Source of the DNA: Tetramitus jugosus
Lineage: Eukaryota; Heterolobosea; Eutetramitea; Acrasida; Vahlkampfiidae
DNA length: 64,000 nucleotides
Assembly (NCBI GenBank): GCA_937625935.1
Contig: OW569395.1
Location: forward strand, 124,001 to 188,000
Direction: 5' to 3'
Positions within the stretch are counted from its first letter, which is position 1. Every line of letters starts with the position of its first letter. Both the position numbers and the translations under genes were made by a program. Under the pieces are notes generated by a model, which saw only the letters and a program-made list of their open reading frames with translations, was not told the origin of the DNA and did not search any database. Below are positions 47,991 through 57,928 of the stretch, one piece after another.

Positions 47991-50339
47991 TTAGACAAAA
48001 TGGTCCTGTATTACTACAAAATTTTTGTAACACTGAGGATCGAAAGAGTCAAAAAAGACATCTTCTTCGTTGTCCGATAAATGAGTAAATGTTTGTTCCG
48101 TGACATCTTCAATCGATTCACTCTCGCTGTCCTCTCCAGTTATCCTGACTGTAGTTGTCGAGTTGTGTGAGCCGTGATCCACTGCACTTGTCGAAGCAGC
48201 CACAGTTGCAGCATTCATTGTTTCATTGACTGCTGGTGCTGATGTAGCCGTTGCTTCGTCATCAATCACATTCAAAACATTGTTGTTTGTCAGTGTTTTG
48301 TCAGCAGCTTCTCTTATAATGTCCTTTTTCGATTTGCTGTTACGCTTGTGTTTCGATGGATACTGTTGAGCAATGGGAATCGGTTGACTCGGTCTTCGTA
48401 TCCGACTCCAGTCTCTCACCGCACCACTCGTATCCTGTTGTTGCTTATTCTCACTCTCAGCACTACCACTGATGCTGCTGCCACTACTTATGGCTTTACT
48501 CTTATTTACATGATTGGAAGGAGGAGCCACCTTTTCTTCTTGTTCTTCCTCTGCGTCATACGCGCCCTCATCGCTATCCGCGGTATTTTTGCCCTTTGCA
48601 CGATCACTAGTGGCAGAATGATGTTGATGATGTTGGGTGTTTGCATTTGTATGATATCCATATTGAGCATCATCCGATAGCAGCACTGATGCATTCAGAG
48701 CAATTGGAGATACAGGCGACGCGATTTTGGTTCCAGTTTCTGCCAATTTAGTGCTAATTGTGCTGGAAACTGATGTACCACTCGCACAATAATCAGTGCT
48801 TGCATCCGAAAGCACTCCTTGTTCTTCCACTGCTGTTATGACTCCTGTTCTTGATACTTGATTACTGTCATTACCAGTACTAGTCGCAATAGCAGGAGTG
48901 GAAGAGGAAGCTGGTGGTGGATTGTAGGAACCAGTTCGAACATGCAATCGATAACGAGGAGCAGCCGTTGGTACTCTCAGAGTATTCGTATTCGTATTTG
49001 CTGCATGATTCGTACTTGTACCAGCAATTCCATTACCATTCGTCGACTTTGTCGAAAATTGGTTCATGAGCTCAGCTGAAACCATGGCAGCAGAATCCAA
49101 TGAGAGAGACAATCGATGATGATTGGTCTTTGAAGGAGAATCAATCATCATTTGTTGTGATTGATCATCATCATCATCGTCATCAATGGATTGAGATGAT
49201 TCATGGTTTCCTCCTCGATGACGAGATCTTCTTTCTCTCTTCCTCCTTGGAGTAGCAACAAGTGAATTGGGATCAGAAGCTGACCAGTCTTCAATCACAT
49301 TGCGCACCTTTTTGGACGATGATTCACAGTGCATGGCCAACAATCGAATCATCATTTGAATGGATGACATGATGGCAAATGATTTGACTTGAACGTAAAT
49401 CGTACTGCTCGACGTCAGAGTCAAATGATACGTTACGGATTGCTTTGCAGAGACCCACACTCGTTTTGTGAAAATTTCACGATGATAACGATGAGTTGGA
49501 TCATGTTCAATCACAGTGATGAGTGCACTGAGAGCAGACGTGTTCAAAGTGGCTGGAGCATCATTGCATACCATGAGCTTAAACAACTGAGTGTTTTGAA
49601 TGGTTGGTTGCAGAGGTATCGTATGAGAAAAGGTGTATTTGGTGAGTGATTGGATCGTGTGGATACAACGCCATTGGAGAGTAATGTTGGGTGAGATGAA
49701 CAATTGTTCTTGTTCTTCGTGATAAATGGCTTCATCGAGTGGTCGACGCAAATCATCAATTTGCTTCATTTGGATGGCATGATGATGATGAGATCGTGTG
49801 GAATTTGTAGTTGTAGCTCTAGGTGTTTTAGATGATGAGGATGATGAGGAGGAGGATGATGGTAATGAAGAGTGTTTGCTAGAGATGATGGAGCTCACAG
49901 AGCTACAATCATCATCATCATCATCACCATCATGAGCGCTCCATGTTGTATGGTGGAGCACATCCCTTGTTGAGGATTTTTTGAGTCGCCGCCGTCGCGT
50001 CTTTTTCTCAAACCCCGTCGGATGCTCCTGCAGTGATCGTAGCGGCGTCGAAGACGTTGCAATCCGATTCTCCGCACCGCCAAAGCTACGATCAGAGGAG
50101 GGAGAATGCGAATGAAAACGAGAAGTTTTCTTGGAGAGTGCTTCGAATGACTCACCAGTCATTCGTATCGAATTTCCCAACAATGGTCCAAACGTTGACA
50201 CTGCTGGCTCAATCATCCTATGAGTCTCATTGGTGAGTTGATTGACAAAATCACTTGGATCGAAACCAGAGGAAGATGATGATGAGGAAGCAGAACGTTT
50301 GTGATGATGACGAACGGGTGATTGAGGTAAACGAAACAT
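47991..50339 (-). CDS. Large Ser/His-rich protein with one conserved-looking core, unknown
   Basis: 782 residues from ATG 50339. Low-complexity Ser, Asp, His and Asn runs dominate, but residues about 205-345 are ordered and beta-rich (NITLQWRCIHTIQSLTKYTFS, LFKLMVCNDAPATLN, RVWVSAKQSVTYHLTL, TIYVQVKSFAIMSSIQMMI), followed by a basic RRKRERRSRHRGG patch that may be a nuclear signal. There are no membrane segments or signal peptide. The N-terminal stretch (FVNQLTNETHRMIEP, LLGNSIRMTGESFEALSK) is helical. I recognise no family. It sits head-to-tail behind the class-E-like GPCR gene and in front of WDR54 on the same strand. Confidence 0.65.
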   Translation of the reverse strand: MFRLPQSPVRHHHKRSASSSSSSSGFDPSDFVNQLTNETHRMIEPAVSTFGPLLGNSIRMTGESFEALSKKTSRFHSHSPSSDRSFGGAENRIATSSTPLRSLQEHPTGFEKKTRRRRLKKSSTRDVLHHTTWSAHDGDDDDDDCSSVSSIISSKHSSLPSSSSSSSSSSKTPRATTTNSTRSHHHHAIQMKQIDDLRRPLDEAIYHEEQEQLFISPNITLQWRCIHTIQSLTKYTFSHTIPLQPTIQNTQLFKLMVCNDAPATLNTSALSALITVIEHDPTHRYHREIFTKRVWVSAKQSVTYHLTLTSSSTIYVQVKSFAIMSSIQMMIRLLAMHCESSSKKVRNVIEDWSASDPNSLVATPRRKRERRSRHRGGNHESSQSIDDDDDDDQSQQMMIDSPSKTNHHRLSLSLDSAAMVSAELMNQFSTKSTNGNGIAGTSTNHAANTNTNTLRVPTAAPRYRLHVRTGSYNPPPASSSTPAIATSTGNDSNQVSRTGVITAVEEQGVLSDASTDYCASGTSVSSTISTKLAETGTKIASPVSPIALNASVLLSDDAQYGYHTNANTQHHQHHSATSDRAKGKNTADSDEGAYDAEEEQEEKVAPPSNHVNKSKAISSGSSISGSAESENKQQQDTSGAVRDWSRIRRPSQPIPIAQQYPSKHKRNSKSKKDIIREAADKTLTNNNVLNVIDDEATATSAPAVNETMNAATVAASTSAVDHGSHNSTTTVRITGEDSESESIEDVTEQTFTHLSDNEEDVFFDSFDPQCYKNFVVIQDHFV

Positions 50340-50804
50340 GTATATACTATTGGTTCAGTTGATGATCAAAAAAAGTAGTGTGACCTCTAGAATTGGAAGT
50401 GTCTAAATAGTTTTGAAAGTCGTAGGTAGCGGTTCGTGGTTGTCGGAGTTGTTAACAGTTCATTGGTCTTCCTCTCGGTCCTTGGTTTTTGGTGGTGGAT
50501 GTTTGTCGTTGTTGAAAAAGGTGTAGAGCGTGTTGGTGATCTTGCCCGTTGTTGTTTTCTCCCAGTTGGATTGCGCAATTGTGTGCTGTTTCTTGACGTT
50601 TCATGTCCGGTGGAAATGTCGTGTCGCTTTTTTCGCCATTTTATTTTTTTTAGAGTGCGATTCGGCAGGGATCGTTGTGAAGGAAGTCCTTCAAATTTGG
50701 ATGTGATTCTAGAATACTTTCGCTCTAACCACTTGTTGGAAGAGTGAACGTTAGCTCAGGAATTGTTGGTAGTTTAATGAATGTTAATACTGACAGCACA
50801 CCGT
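50340..50804. other. Intergenic, no gene seen
   Basis: 465 bp between the 3' end of the GPCR gene and the ATG of the unknown protein, both minus strand. GT-rich on the plus strand, i.e. an A/C-rich leader for the minus-strand gene. No RNA gene is recognised. Confidence 0.5.
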
Positions 50805-52736
50805 TCAGCAGAACAAGGAATTGTCCATCTTTCTAATTTGTTTTCTGAATACGTACACAATGGCGTTCATCAAACCTCTCAGAGGAGAGAACATGTGATG
50901 AATGGCCATGAGTATCTGACCTGGACCATTGAGAGAATCACTAAACCTGCTGAAACCATAGCGAGCCACTCTCACAGTGAACAAAATGTCTTCATAGGAT
51001 CGATAGATGATCACCCAAATACCAAACAATGCAAACGGTAATGAATAAAAGCTCAATTGTCTAAACAATCTCCTCTCCTCTTGTCTTTTCCGAATGGCGT
51101 TTGGACTCGTGTTCAACAATGCTGAAATATCACTCAACATTTTTTGAGTGCATCTAAAGATTTTGATACGAACGACAGCGGTACAAATTTCAAGTGTCGC
51201 GTACAGTGCACTCTTGATCAGATCAGGTATCACATTCACTAAAAAGAGTTCCTTTCCAGTCGTCTTCTTACCCAATAAATACTTTTCCTCCAAAATGATA
51301 CACAGAACGCAAATAATCAGAGGAACGCCCCATGCAACCGCTGCATATGTGAGTTTTGTCCGTGCAGTGTTCATGTACAGTCCAAATCCAGATGATCCTC
51401 TCTTTTTCCTGTTCGAGTTGCTCAGTCGCTTCCTAGTATCATTCTTATGAGAAGCTGCAGGTCGGTTCTTACTCGGTTTCACAAGATTTGTCGTCTTCTT
51501 GAACAGTCCAAGTGCACCACTCGTCGTCGACGAGCTGTGTCTCGTCGATGCAGTCGTCGGTGCCACAACAAGTCCACTCTTTTGATTATACACGATCGAG
51601 TTTGAATGACTGGGTGTCGTTGGAGTTGCGGTCGACGTATAAACAATGGAATTGTGTTGTTGTTGATCAGGTGCAAAACTACCATATTGATACGAATGAA
51701 TGTCACTACCACCACTATATTGATGATGATGATGATGATGTGGATTGTTACCACCAACACCACCATTGTAGTACAATCCATCACTACCATTCCCACTGCT
51801 CACTCCACTGTCATTATACAGATCAGAGTCTTCATCCAAATCGTCACTTTCATCATCATCAAAATCACTTGCTCCTCTGCTGGCACGACGACGCTGTCCC
51901 CCAACAGTATTTGACGCACCAATCATCATATCATCATCATCATCGTCGTCATCATCTTCACCATCACTGAACTGACTAGCAGTGTTAATGATGCTCTCGT
52001 GATGTTCATTGATGCTCTTGACTGTTTGATAAATGCTCGTTGCAATAAACAAGCTCCAAATACCACTCGCAATCACAAACATTTCTGTAAACTCTGCCGT
52101 TACAATGCTTGACCTGTGCATGGCCGTCGAAGTGCGCCAAGAGGAAAAAAAACTGCTATTTACAGAATTTTGTGGAAGTGATGAGGAAGCAGCAGGGGCA
52201 TTGGATGACGTAGAAAAGGTGTCAATGAGACGAATGAGATTGGTTGGAAAGTACAGTGCTTCCATCAACAAATCTGAACATATCATGCAAAAAATGGCAA
52301 ACTGAGTCAAATCAGTAAATTGCTGTTGTTGTTGCTGTTGAGGCACATGATTGCTACTGTTATTGTTGTTGTTGTTGTTGATATTGTTGTCATAGTATGG
52401 CTGTTGTTGCTGCTGCTGTTGTTGTTGATCATAAGCTAATAAGCTTCCTGTGCTACTCGTGCTTGTTGCGCTCATGGTATTAATGGGCGGGGAAGCACCC
52501 ACGGAGTTTCTTTTGGCGCCCTTTCGTTTCTTATTTCTCCGATACAATAGAGATAAAATAACGAATAGAGTACAACAGAAAGAAATGCCAATAAAGGTGA
52601 CCGAGATGATGTTACTCACCTTGTCGAGTGTAACGTAAGCTTTTTCGCTATCTTCGATGGGTTTAGAGATAGGTACACTACTATATGTCTGCCACAACAA
52701 ACTTGCACGGTTTGATATGTTGTTCATCATTGTCAT
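50805..52736 (-). CDS. Seven-transmembrane receptor, cAMP-receptor/class-E-like
   Basis: 643 residues from ATG 52736; an upstream in-frame stretch has no ATG. Seven hydrophobic segments can be traced: NIISVTFIGISFCCTLFVIL; FAIFCMICSDLLMEALYFP; FVIASGIWSLFIATSIYQT; LTYAAVAWGVPLIICVLCII; LFLVNVIPDLIKSALYATLE; LFRQLSFYSLPFALFGIWVI; and the ILMAIHHMFSPLRGLMNAIVYVF end. The AWGVPL wording in helix 4 and the FSPLRGLMNAIVY helix 7 recall cAMP-receptor-like (Dictyostelium CAR/CRL) and secretin-type GPCRs. The first loop has Gln/Asn runs. The loop between helices 3 and 4 is a huge Asp/Ser/His-rich insert of more than 200 residues. The ligand is unknown. Confidence 0.75.
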   Translation of the reverse strand: MTMMNNISNRASLLWQTYSSVPISKPIEDSEKAYVTLDKVSNIISVTFIGISFCCTLFVILSLLYRRNKKRKGAKRNSVGASPPINTMSATSTSSTGSLLAYDQQQQQQQQQPYYDNNINNNNNNNSSNHVPQQQQQQQFTDLTQFAIFCMICSDLLMEALYFPTNLIRLIDTFSTSSNAPAASSSLPQNSVNSSFFSSWRTSTAMHRSSIVTAEFTEMFVIASGIWSLFIATSIYQTVKSINEHHESIINTASQFSDGEDDDDDDDDDMMIGASNTVGGQRRRASRGASDFDDDESDDLDEDSDLYNDSGVSSGNGSDGLYYNGGVGGNNPHHHHHHQYSGGSDIHSYQYGSFAPDQQQHNSIVYTSTATPTTPSHSNSIVYNQKSGLVVAPTTASTRHSSSTTSGALGLFKKTTNLVKPSKNRPAASHKNDTRKRLSNSNRKKRGSSGFGLYMNTARTKLTYAAVAWGVPLIICVLCIILEEKYLLGKKTTGKELFLVNVIPDLIKSALYATLEICTAVVRIKIFRCTQKMLSDISALLNTSPNAIRKRQEERRLFRQLSFYSLPFALFGIWVIIYRSYEDILFTVRVARYGFSRFSDSLNGPGQILMAIHHMFSPLRGLMNAIVYVFRKQIRKMDNSLFC

Positions 52737-53032
52737 ATCAAAAAATGAAATGTCTGTTTTTGTTTTCGCGTAAATGGGTTTTGGCAGAGGTTTGGGGGTG
52801 TCTGTTGCGTGTTTCAATTGAGCTTTTTTTGCGGCCGAAATTCGTGTTGGAGTGTAATCTTTCCATTTGTAATTTTCCGATCGCCTGCTTTTGGAAATGA
52901 ACCACAAGGCCCCGCAACTGTAGATAGGGGTTGGGATAGCCTGGAAAGGTGAAAAATTTTTGAATGTTTATTGTGTGAGAGCGACAAGGGTTAACCGAGA
53001 ACCATTCAGTTGGTCAACCACTCCGTATTCTC

Positions 53033-55453
53033 TTAGTTTTGGTGGGTATAATTGTTAATGTGCATCGAGTTGGTTGATATGTTAAGTGTGGTGGATGGTG
53101 GAGGTGACATGATGTGAGGAGATTTCGTCGGAATACCACCAGCATTGAAACTTCGCATATTATTGTTGGGTACTTGCTCTAACATTGAGTAGTCGTCAAT
53201 GTTGAAACTATTGTTGGCCGAGAGAGGTTGTCGATGGGAGGAGATGTGATGGCTCTCCAAGAACGATGTCAATTCGTTCAAATTGTCATGTTGCTCATGT
53301 GTGTCAGCCTGCTCCGAGTATTGCTGTTGCTGTTCGAGTAGTTGCTGTCTCAATTGTTGTTGCTTTTGTTGTTGCTTCTGCAATTGATCCAACAATTGTT
53401 GCATTTGAATTTGTTGCATTTGATGCTGGTTCTCCATGTCAGTCATCTCAGCCAGAGACATCTTCTTGAAATCGGGGATCAGTTTGGCAAGAATCTTTCG
53501 TCTGATTTGTGGAATGTTCAAGAATCCCGAGATCATTTGCTCAATGACAACCTCACCATCATTGTGAGCTTGGCCAAAGAACATAATGTTTTGTCTTGCT
53601 TCATCCATTCTCCAATTATTTAAAATGTTTGTAAACTTGTCCACCAATTGCTTCTCTCGTTGTTCCCAGGTCATACCATTTCTCTTCTCTGGTTCTGTTG
53701 CTTGCGCGAGTCGTTGACTTTGATTCTGATTGGATGTCACAGCGTTCTGTAATTCATTACGCAATGCAGCTACTTCTCTTTCAAGATCAACATTCCGTGC
53801 CAGCAACCTAAATTTTTCGTTCTCAATGAGGGAAATCTTCTTTTGCAAGTTACCAGATAGTACCTTAAAGTCAACCACTTCATTGATAACAGCATGATTC
53901 TTCACTGCCATTGCACGTGTGGCAAATGTCAACGTTGAATAGCTCTCATCATAATTCCATACGGCGGGTCCAATTGTAGCCACGAGACATGTTTTGGCGT
54001 TACCTCCCAATGAGTCAGTCAAGAGGCGAGTCAGTTTGGAATCTCTGAATGGAACATGAGTCATACTGTCATCCGTCAGCGCAGACACGCAATTACCTAG
54101 AGCACTCAAGCTCTTATTAATCTTCTTTGCTTCTTCTAGTCTTTGACCTTCGGATCCACTCTTTGCAACTCTTTCACTACCTGCCAAATCGACAATTGTG
54201 AGTGTTCCTCTCTTGACAGAGGCTTCACTCTTTCGGCAGTCGAGACTATCATACGGTTTTTGTTCGACAGTGATACTGAGTATGACATGAGATCTGCTGG
54301 ATAATTTGTTCATGTTGGTGGAGCTGACAGCTCTGTTCTGTGCTCCTTCGCGAATCAATTGAAAAATTTCTTGTGGCTCGTTCACTTGTATCTGAGTTAA
54401 ATTATCGACATAGATTCCTAGTTTTGGATCTTCTCTGATATTTAGATTATTCTTCGTTGCATCCAACAAGTCCATTATTGTTTCCATGTAGATTTGACAA
54501 AATGAAACAGTAACTCTGAACTCTGTATCATCAGAATGATCCCTAATGTGTTCAAACAGTTGATGAACCGCTCTTGGTATCACACCATTGTGTTGTTCAA
54601 GTGTCCAATGACCATCATCGCTCGTCATGATTGGTCTTTCAGCCATCTTCTTTCTATTGTCATTTTCCCAGTTGCCTGGACCAAAGATGGTAAAAGTTTT
54701 GCCTGAACCGGTTTGGCCATAGGACAGAATGGTTCCATTGTACCCCAGTAGGACATCATTAACAACTGATTTTCCAACAATATTGTACATTTCCTCTTGA
54801 CTCGACGTCTGATCGAGTACCTTGTCAAAATTGAAACTGCGATCTTCATATGCCTGTCGAGACAGTATGACTTGAGTTTCATCGTCACTAACAGTTGTGC
54901 AGTCAATAAAATCTCCATAGTAGTTTTGTTTTGAGTCCTCTGCGATTGGTGGCCTAATTCTAACGACAACTTTAACTCGATTGATATGGCTCGAGTTTTT
55001 TCCATGCGAGCTAGTCCTTGATTGAACAGATTGCGAACTAGCCGTTCGTTTAAGTTGGACTTGTTGACTAATTGAGCTCTGCATGTTCGTAATTGACTGA
55101 GAAGTATTATCAGAAATGTATGGCGTGTTTTGTATTTGTTGTAAGGGTTGCTGAGAGTTGGCAGTTGACTGAGTTTTTCTAATATTGGTAAAGCCTTGAG
55201 AGGTGAGGTTCGTCTGCTGTGATTTGGTTGGTTGCTGTTGTTGTTGATAGTGTTGCTGCAACATTCGTTGGTACACTTGTTGTTGAGATTGTTCGTCCAG
55301 GTAGTACTGTGGTACTCCTTGTTGAGCGAGATATGGATTGGCTTGTGGTTGCGAACTGGTTGTACCTCTGCTCGTAGGCTGAGTATTTTGACTCATCATG
55401 GATTGGTAGTACCCGATAGAGCTGTTTGTTGCGTTATCTCCACGTGTACTCAT
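53033..55453 (-). CDS. Kinesin motor protein, subfamily unclear
   Basis: 806 residues from ATG 55453. A Gln/Ser-rich N-terminal extension (1-158) precedes a complete motor domain at about 160-525: VVVRIRPP, P-loop GQTGSGKT (245-252), switch I NKLSSRSHVIL, switch II DLAGSERVAKSG and KINKSLSALGNCVSAL. A helical neck and coiled coil follow, then a Gln-rich stretch and an Asn/Ser-rich tail. The central-to-N-terminal motor with a following coiled coil suggests plus-end-directed movement. An unusual insert (GNWENDNRKKMAERPIMT) lies shortly after the P-loop. The subfamily cannot be set by eye, and a flagellar, mitotic or vesicle role is open. Confidence 0.92.
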   Translation of the reverse strand: MSTRGDNATNSSIGYYQSMMSQNTQPTSRGTTSSQPQANPYLAQQGVPQYYLDEQSQQQVYQRMLQQHYQQQQQPTKSQQTNLTSQGFTNIRKTQSTANSQQPLQQIQNTPYISDNTSQSITNMQSSISQQVQLKRTASSQSVQSRTSSHGKNSSHINRVKVVVRIRPPIAEDSKQNYYGDFIDCTTVSDDETQVILSRQAYEDRSFNFDKVLDQTSSQEEMYNIVGKSVVNDVLLGYNGTILSYGQTGSGKTFTIFGPGNWENDNRKKMAERPIMTSDDGHWTLEQHNGVIPRAVHQLFEHIRDHSDDTEFRVTVSFCQIYMETIMDLLDATKNNLNIREDPKLGIYVDNLTQIQVNEPQEIFQLIREGAQNRAVSSTNMNKLSSRSHVILSITVEQKPYDSLDCRKSEASVKRGTLTIVDLAGSERVAKSGSEGQRLEEAKKINKSLSALGNCVSALTDDSMTHVPFRDSKLTRLLTDSLGGNAKTCLVATIGPAVWNYDESYSTLTFATRAMAVKNHAVINEVVDFKVLSGNLQKKISLIENEKFRLLARNVDLEREVAALRNELQNAVTSNQNQSQRLAQATEPEKRNGMTWEQREKQLVDKFTNILNNWRMDEARQNIMFFGQAHNDGEVVIEQMISGFLNIPQIRRKILAKLIPDFKKMSLAEMTDMENQHQMQQIQMQQLLDQLQKQQQKQQQLRQQLLEQQQQYSEQADTHEQHDNLNELTSFLESHHISSHRQPLSANNSFNIDDYSMLEQVPNNNMRSFNAGGIPTKSPHIMSPPPSTTLNISTNSMHINNYTHQN

Positions 55454-55586
55454 ATTGTCTATGAAAGGGCTATCTATTCCTGCTACAGAACCGTTTTATA
55501 TGCTGTGATATTCGAAATGCAGAGCCAGAAACGTTAGATCTTAACGACCGAATATTTTCTGGATTTGTACAGAGACGTTACATCCA

Positions 55587-55597
55587 TTTTGGCGCGC
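55587..55597. promoter_or_regulatory. E2F-like TTTTGGCGCGC upstream of kinesin gene
   Basis: An exact TTTSSCGC-type site, 134 bp upstream of the kinesin ATG (minus strand) in a 210-bp intergenic interval. The motif match is seen; its function is inferred. Confidence 0.4.
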
Positions 55598-55663
55598 TTC
55601 TCCAAGTCGTTACAGCATGAACAGTTGACACTTGTCATTAATTCGTCTAGCGAGAGAAATAAT

Positions 55664-57709
55664 TTATAGTTTTTCTGTTATGGTGGTACGATCAGTAAGC
55701 GTGTCAAAAACGGAGAAGGTTTCAGCATCATATTCTGTTTGCTGATCTAGTTGATCTGTAACAGGCGAAATGACATGATCGACTTCGTTTCGCACAGATG
55801 CTTCTATGTCATCACTATCCATGGTTCTCTTCCAAACGATGACAACACCTGACGTGTCACCAGATGCAAGAAACAATTCATCATAACTCCATGAAACATC
55901 AACAACGGGAGCAGTGTGGCCAAGTACTTTCTGGACTGAGTCATTCTCTGCACTCTCCACATCAAACAAATACACTTCGGAAGCTTCGGAGCCAGATGCA
56001 AAGTAAGCACCCGAACCGTATGCGAGGAGCGGTGAGAACATGCTCCGAACATTGTTCTTTTGGTGTGGGATCGAGAAACTTTTCACAAACTCAAACTGGA
56101 ACATCTTGGCAGCTGTCACTCGATATAAATGTACATTGTTGTCGCACGCATTGACAATCAAACATGGATTAATCTGCTTCGATTGAGTCGTGTATTGCGA
56201 GTAGTGCAAACTTGTCACTCTCTGACCACTCTCTGACACCTTCTTGTACGCCAATGGTTTCTTCTTGATGAGTGCATTGACAGGATCCCATTCGAGCACA
56301 GTTACAAAACCTTTTGCATCACCGACAAACAACATGTCAGCATGCGTCGAGAAGCACATACATGTCACACCATTGCGACCACCCACCGTGCCAATGTTGT
56401 CCTTGAAATCCGAATAATTAAATCCATGAATCGCTCCTCCAATCTTTTGTACAGAGGTCGATGTTTTCATAGCAACCTTGTTCGGAACTACAGGCTTACC
56501 CGTACTCAAATTGTACAGTGTCACTGTCGAGTCGCTAGCCGGATTCTGTTGCAACAATTTTCTCTTTTGTAACGTGTCAAAACCAACGAGAAACAAGTTG
56601 TTATTGAACGGATGGAAAGCCACACTTGTCGGCACACTCTGATCCTGAATTACACGCAAACACTTGGGACTCGATACATTACCAACGCTCCACACACGAA
56701 TCGTACAATCCTTTGCCACAGACAACAAATAATCATTGTTTGTTGACCAGGCAATATCCAACACGCAACCCTCATGTCCATTCAACTCACACAATATTCC
56801 CTTATCACTCAACACACTCGCAATCGATATACAACCATCCAATGATGCAAAAGCCAACAAATTCGAATCATTATTCGCAAAACTCACGCGCGTAATTTGC
56901 GTTGTCCAAGGATTTCCTCTCATGAATGATTGATACATGTTTTGATAACGACGTCGCATCAATTGCGCACTATCACCGCCACTCTTCTTTTCACTAGCAC
57001 CACCGCCACCACCACCACCACCACCATTAGTCTTCCATTTTTGTGATGATGCATTCGTCCAATTCGATCGACTCGCTGTTGTCGAGATGGAACTAGTCGA
57101 ACCACCACCGCTGCTCAAATCATCTCTCTCTGCAGAATTGGGTTCATATGAGTGTCCCATCATCATCATTGATGATTCATCATCAATCACACCACTACCA
57201 CCATTGTTACTTGAATTCAAAGCAGCATTCTTTCGTCTCAATGTACGCATCTCCATCAAATGCAACAATTCTTGAGGAGAGAGTTGAACCTTGTGCATGA
57301 ATCCTGTTTTTCTCTTTTGTTGCAACAGAAATGATCTCCATTCCAAGTATTCATCATCATTACCATCATCATCATCATCACTCTTCTCCACATTTTCATG
57401 ATTCTTATTCTGATTGTTCTGATTGTTGTTGTTATGATTTGTTGTTGAATGATTTTGTTCATCAGTTGATGATGGAGAAGGTGATGATTGTTTGAGTCGT
57501 TTATTGTTGCGTGCCATCAACTCTTCTCTCAATAAAAAATAACGTTTGGGTCGGAAACTGGCTTCTCGTCTATCAATCATTTCAATGCGTTTTTGAAGTG
57601 ATGATGATGATGATTCATCTGGTGGGGATGGTGGTGATGGTGTAATGGCACTGGTAGGAAGTGACGATACTGAGGAGGAGGAGGACGAGGAAGTGGAGGA
57701 TTGACTCAT
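55664..57709 (-). CDS. WDR13-like WD40 protein
   Basis: 681 residues from ATG 57709. The N-terminal 245 residues are Ser/Asn/Gly-rich low complexity around an ordered segment (MIDRREASFRPKRYFLLREELMARNN) that fits the Arg-rich N-terminal region of WDR13. A propeller follows with blades such as LAFASLDGCISIASVL, ELNGHEGCVLDIAWSTNNDY then LLSVAKDCTIRVWSV, PTSVAFHPFNNNLFLVGFD, MCFSTHADMLFVGDAKG and VLGHTAPVVDVSWSYDE then LFLASGDTSGVVIVWKR. WDR13 is a nuclear WD40 protein of uncertain mechanism in animals. The match is from recalled family wording, so a more general WD40 label is the safe fallback. Confidence 0.8.
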   Translation of the reverse strand: MSQSSTSSSSSSSVSSLPTSAITPSPPSPPDESSSSSLQKRIEMIDRREASFRPKRYFLLREELMARNNKRLKQSSPSPSSTDEQNHSTTNHNNNNQNNQNKNHENVEKSDDDDDGNDDEYLEWRSFLLQQKRKTGFMHKVQLSPQELLHLMEMRTLRRKNAALNSSNNGGSGVIDDESSMMMMGHSYEPNSAERDDLSSGGGSTSSISTTASRSNWTNASSQKWKTNGGGGGGGGGASEKKSGGDSAQLMRRRYQNMYQSFMRGNPWTTQITRVSFANNDSNLLAFASLDGCISIASVLSDKGILCELNGHEGCVLDIAWSTNNDYLLSVAKDCTIRVWSVGNVSSPKCLRVIQDQSVPTSVAFHPFNNNLFLVGFDTLQKRKLLQQNPASDSTVTLYNLSTGKPVVPNKVAMKTSTSVQKIGGAIHGFNYSDFKDNIGTVGGRNGVTCMCFSTHADMLFVGDAKGFVTVLEWDPVNALIKKKPLAYKKVSESGQRVTSLHYSQYTTQSKQINPCLIVNACDNNVHLYRVTAAKMFQFEFVKSFSIPHQKNNVRSMFSPLLAYGSGAYFASGSEASEVYLFDVESAENDSVQKVLGHTAPVVDVSWSYDELFLASGDTSGVVIVWKRTMDSDDIEASVRNEVDHVISPVTDQLDQQTEYDAETFSVFDTLTDRTTITEKL

Positions 57710-57776
57710 GATTTGGAGCTTATTGGTTGGTGGTTTTTGATTCGAGTGCTTCTTATTGGTGGATGTTTTTTCAACA

Positions 57777-57788
57777 CCCGCCAAAAAA
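57777..57788. promoter_or_regulatory. E2F-like CCCGCCAAAAAA in shared promoter
   Basis: Lies in the 219-bp interval between the divergent WDR13-like gene (ATG 57709, minus) and the coiled-coil gene (ATG 57929, plus). The reverse complement TTTTTTGGCGGG matches an E2F/DP site. Confidence 0.4.
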
Positions 57789-57928
57789 ACTTCCGCTGTT
57801 TCCAAAAAAAAGCACTCGAATCAAAAACTCGCGCCTGCATTCTATCTACAGCTTCCTATAAAAACGAGAAGTTCTTGTTCTTCACACAAGAACTTTCTTT
57901 GAACAAAAACAACAACAATAATCAAATA

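Noticed and set aside
51600-51970. Plus-strand ORFs opposite the GPCR low-complexity loop
   Set aside because: Complement of Asp/His/Ser codon repeats; composition is purely repetitive.
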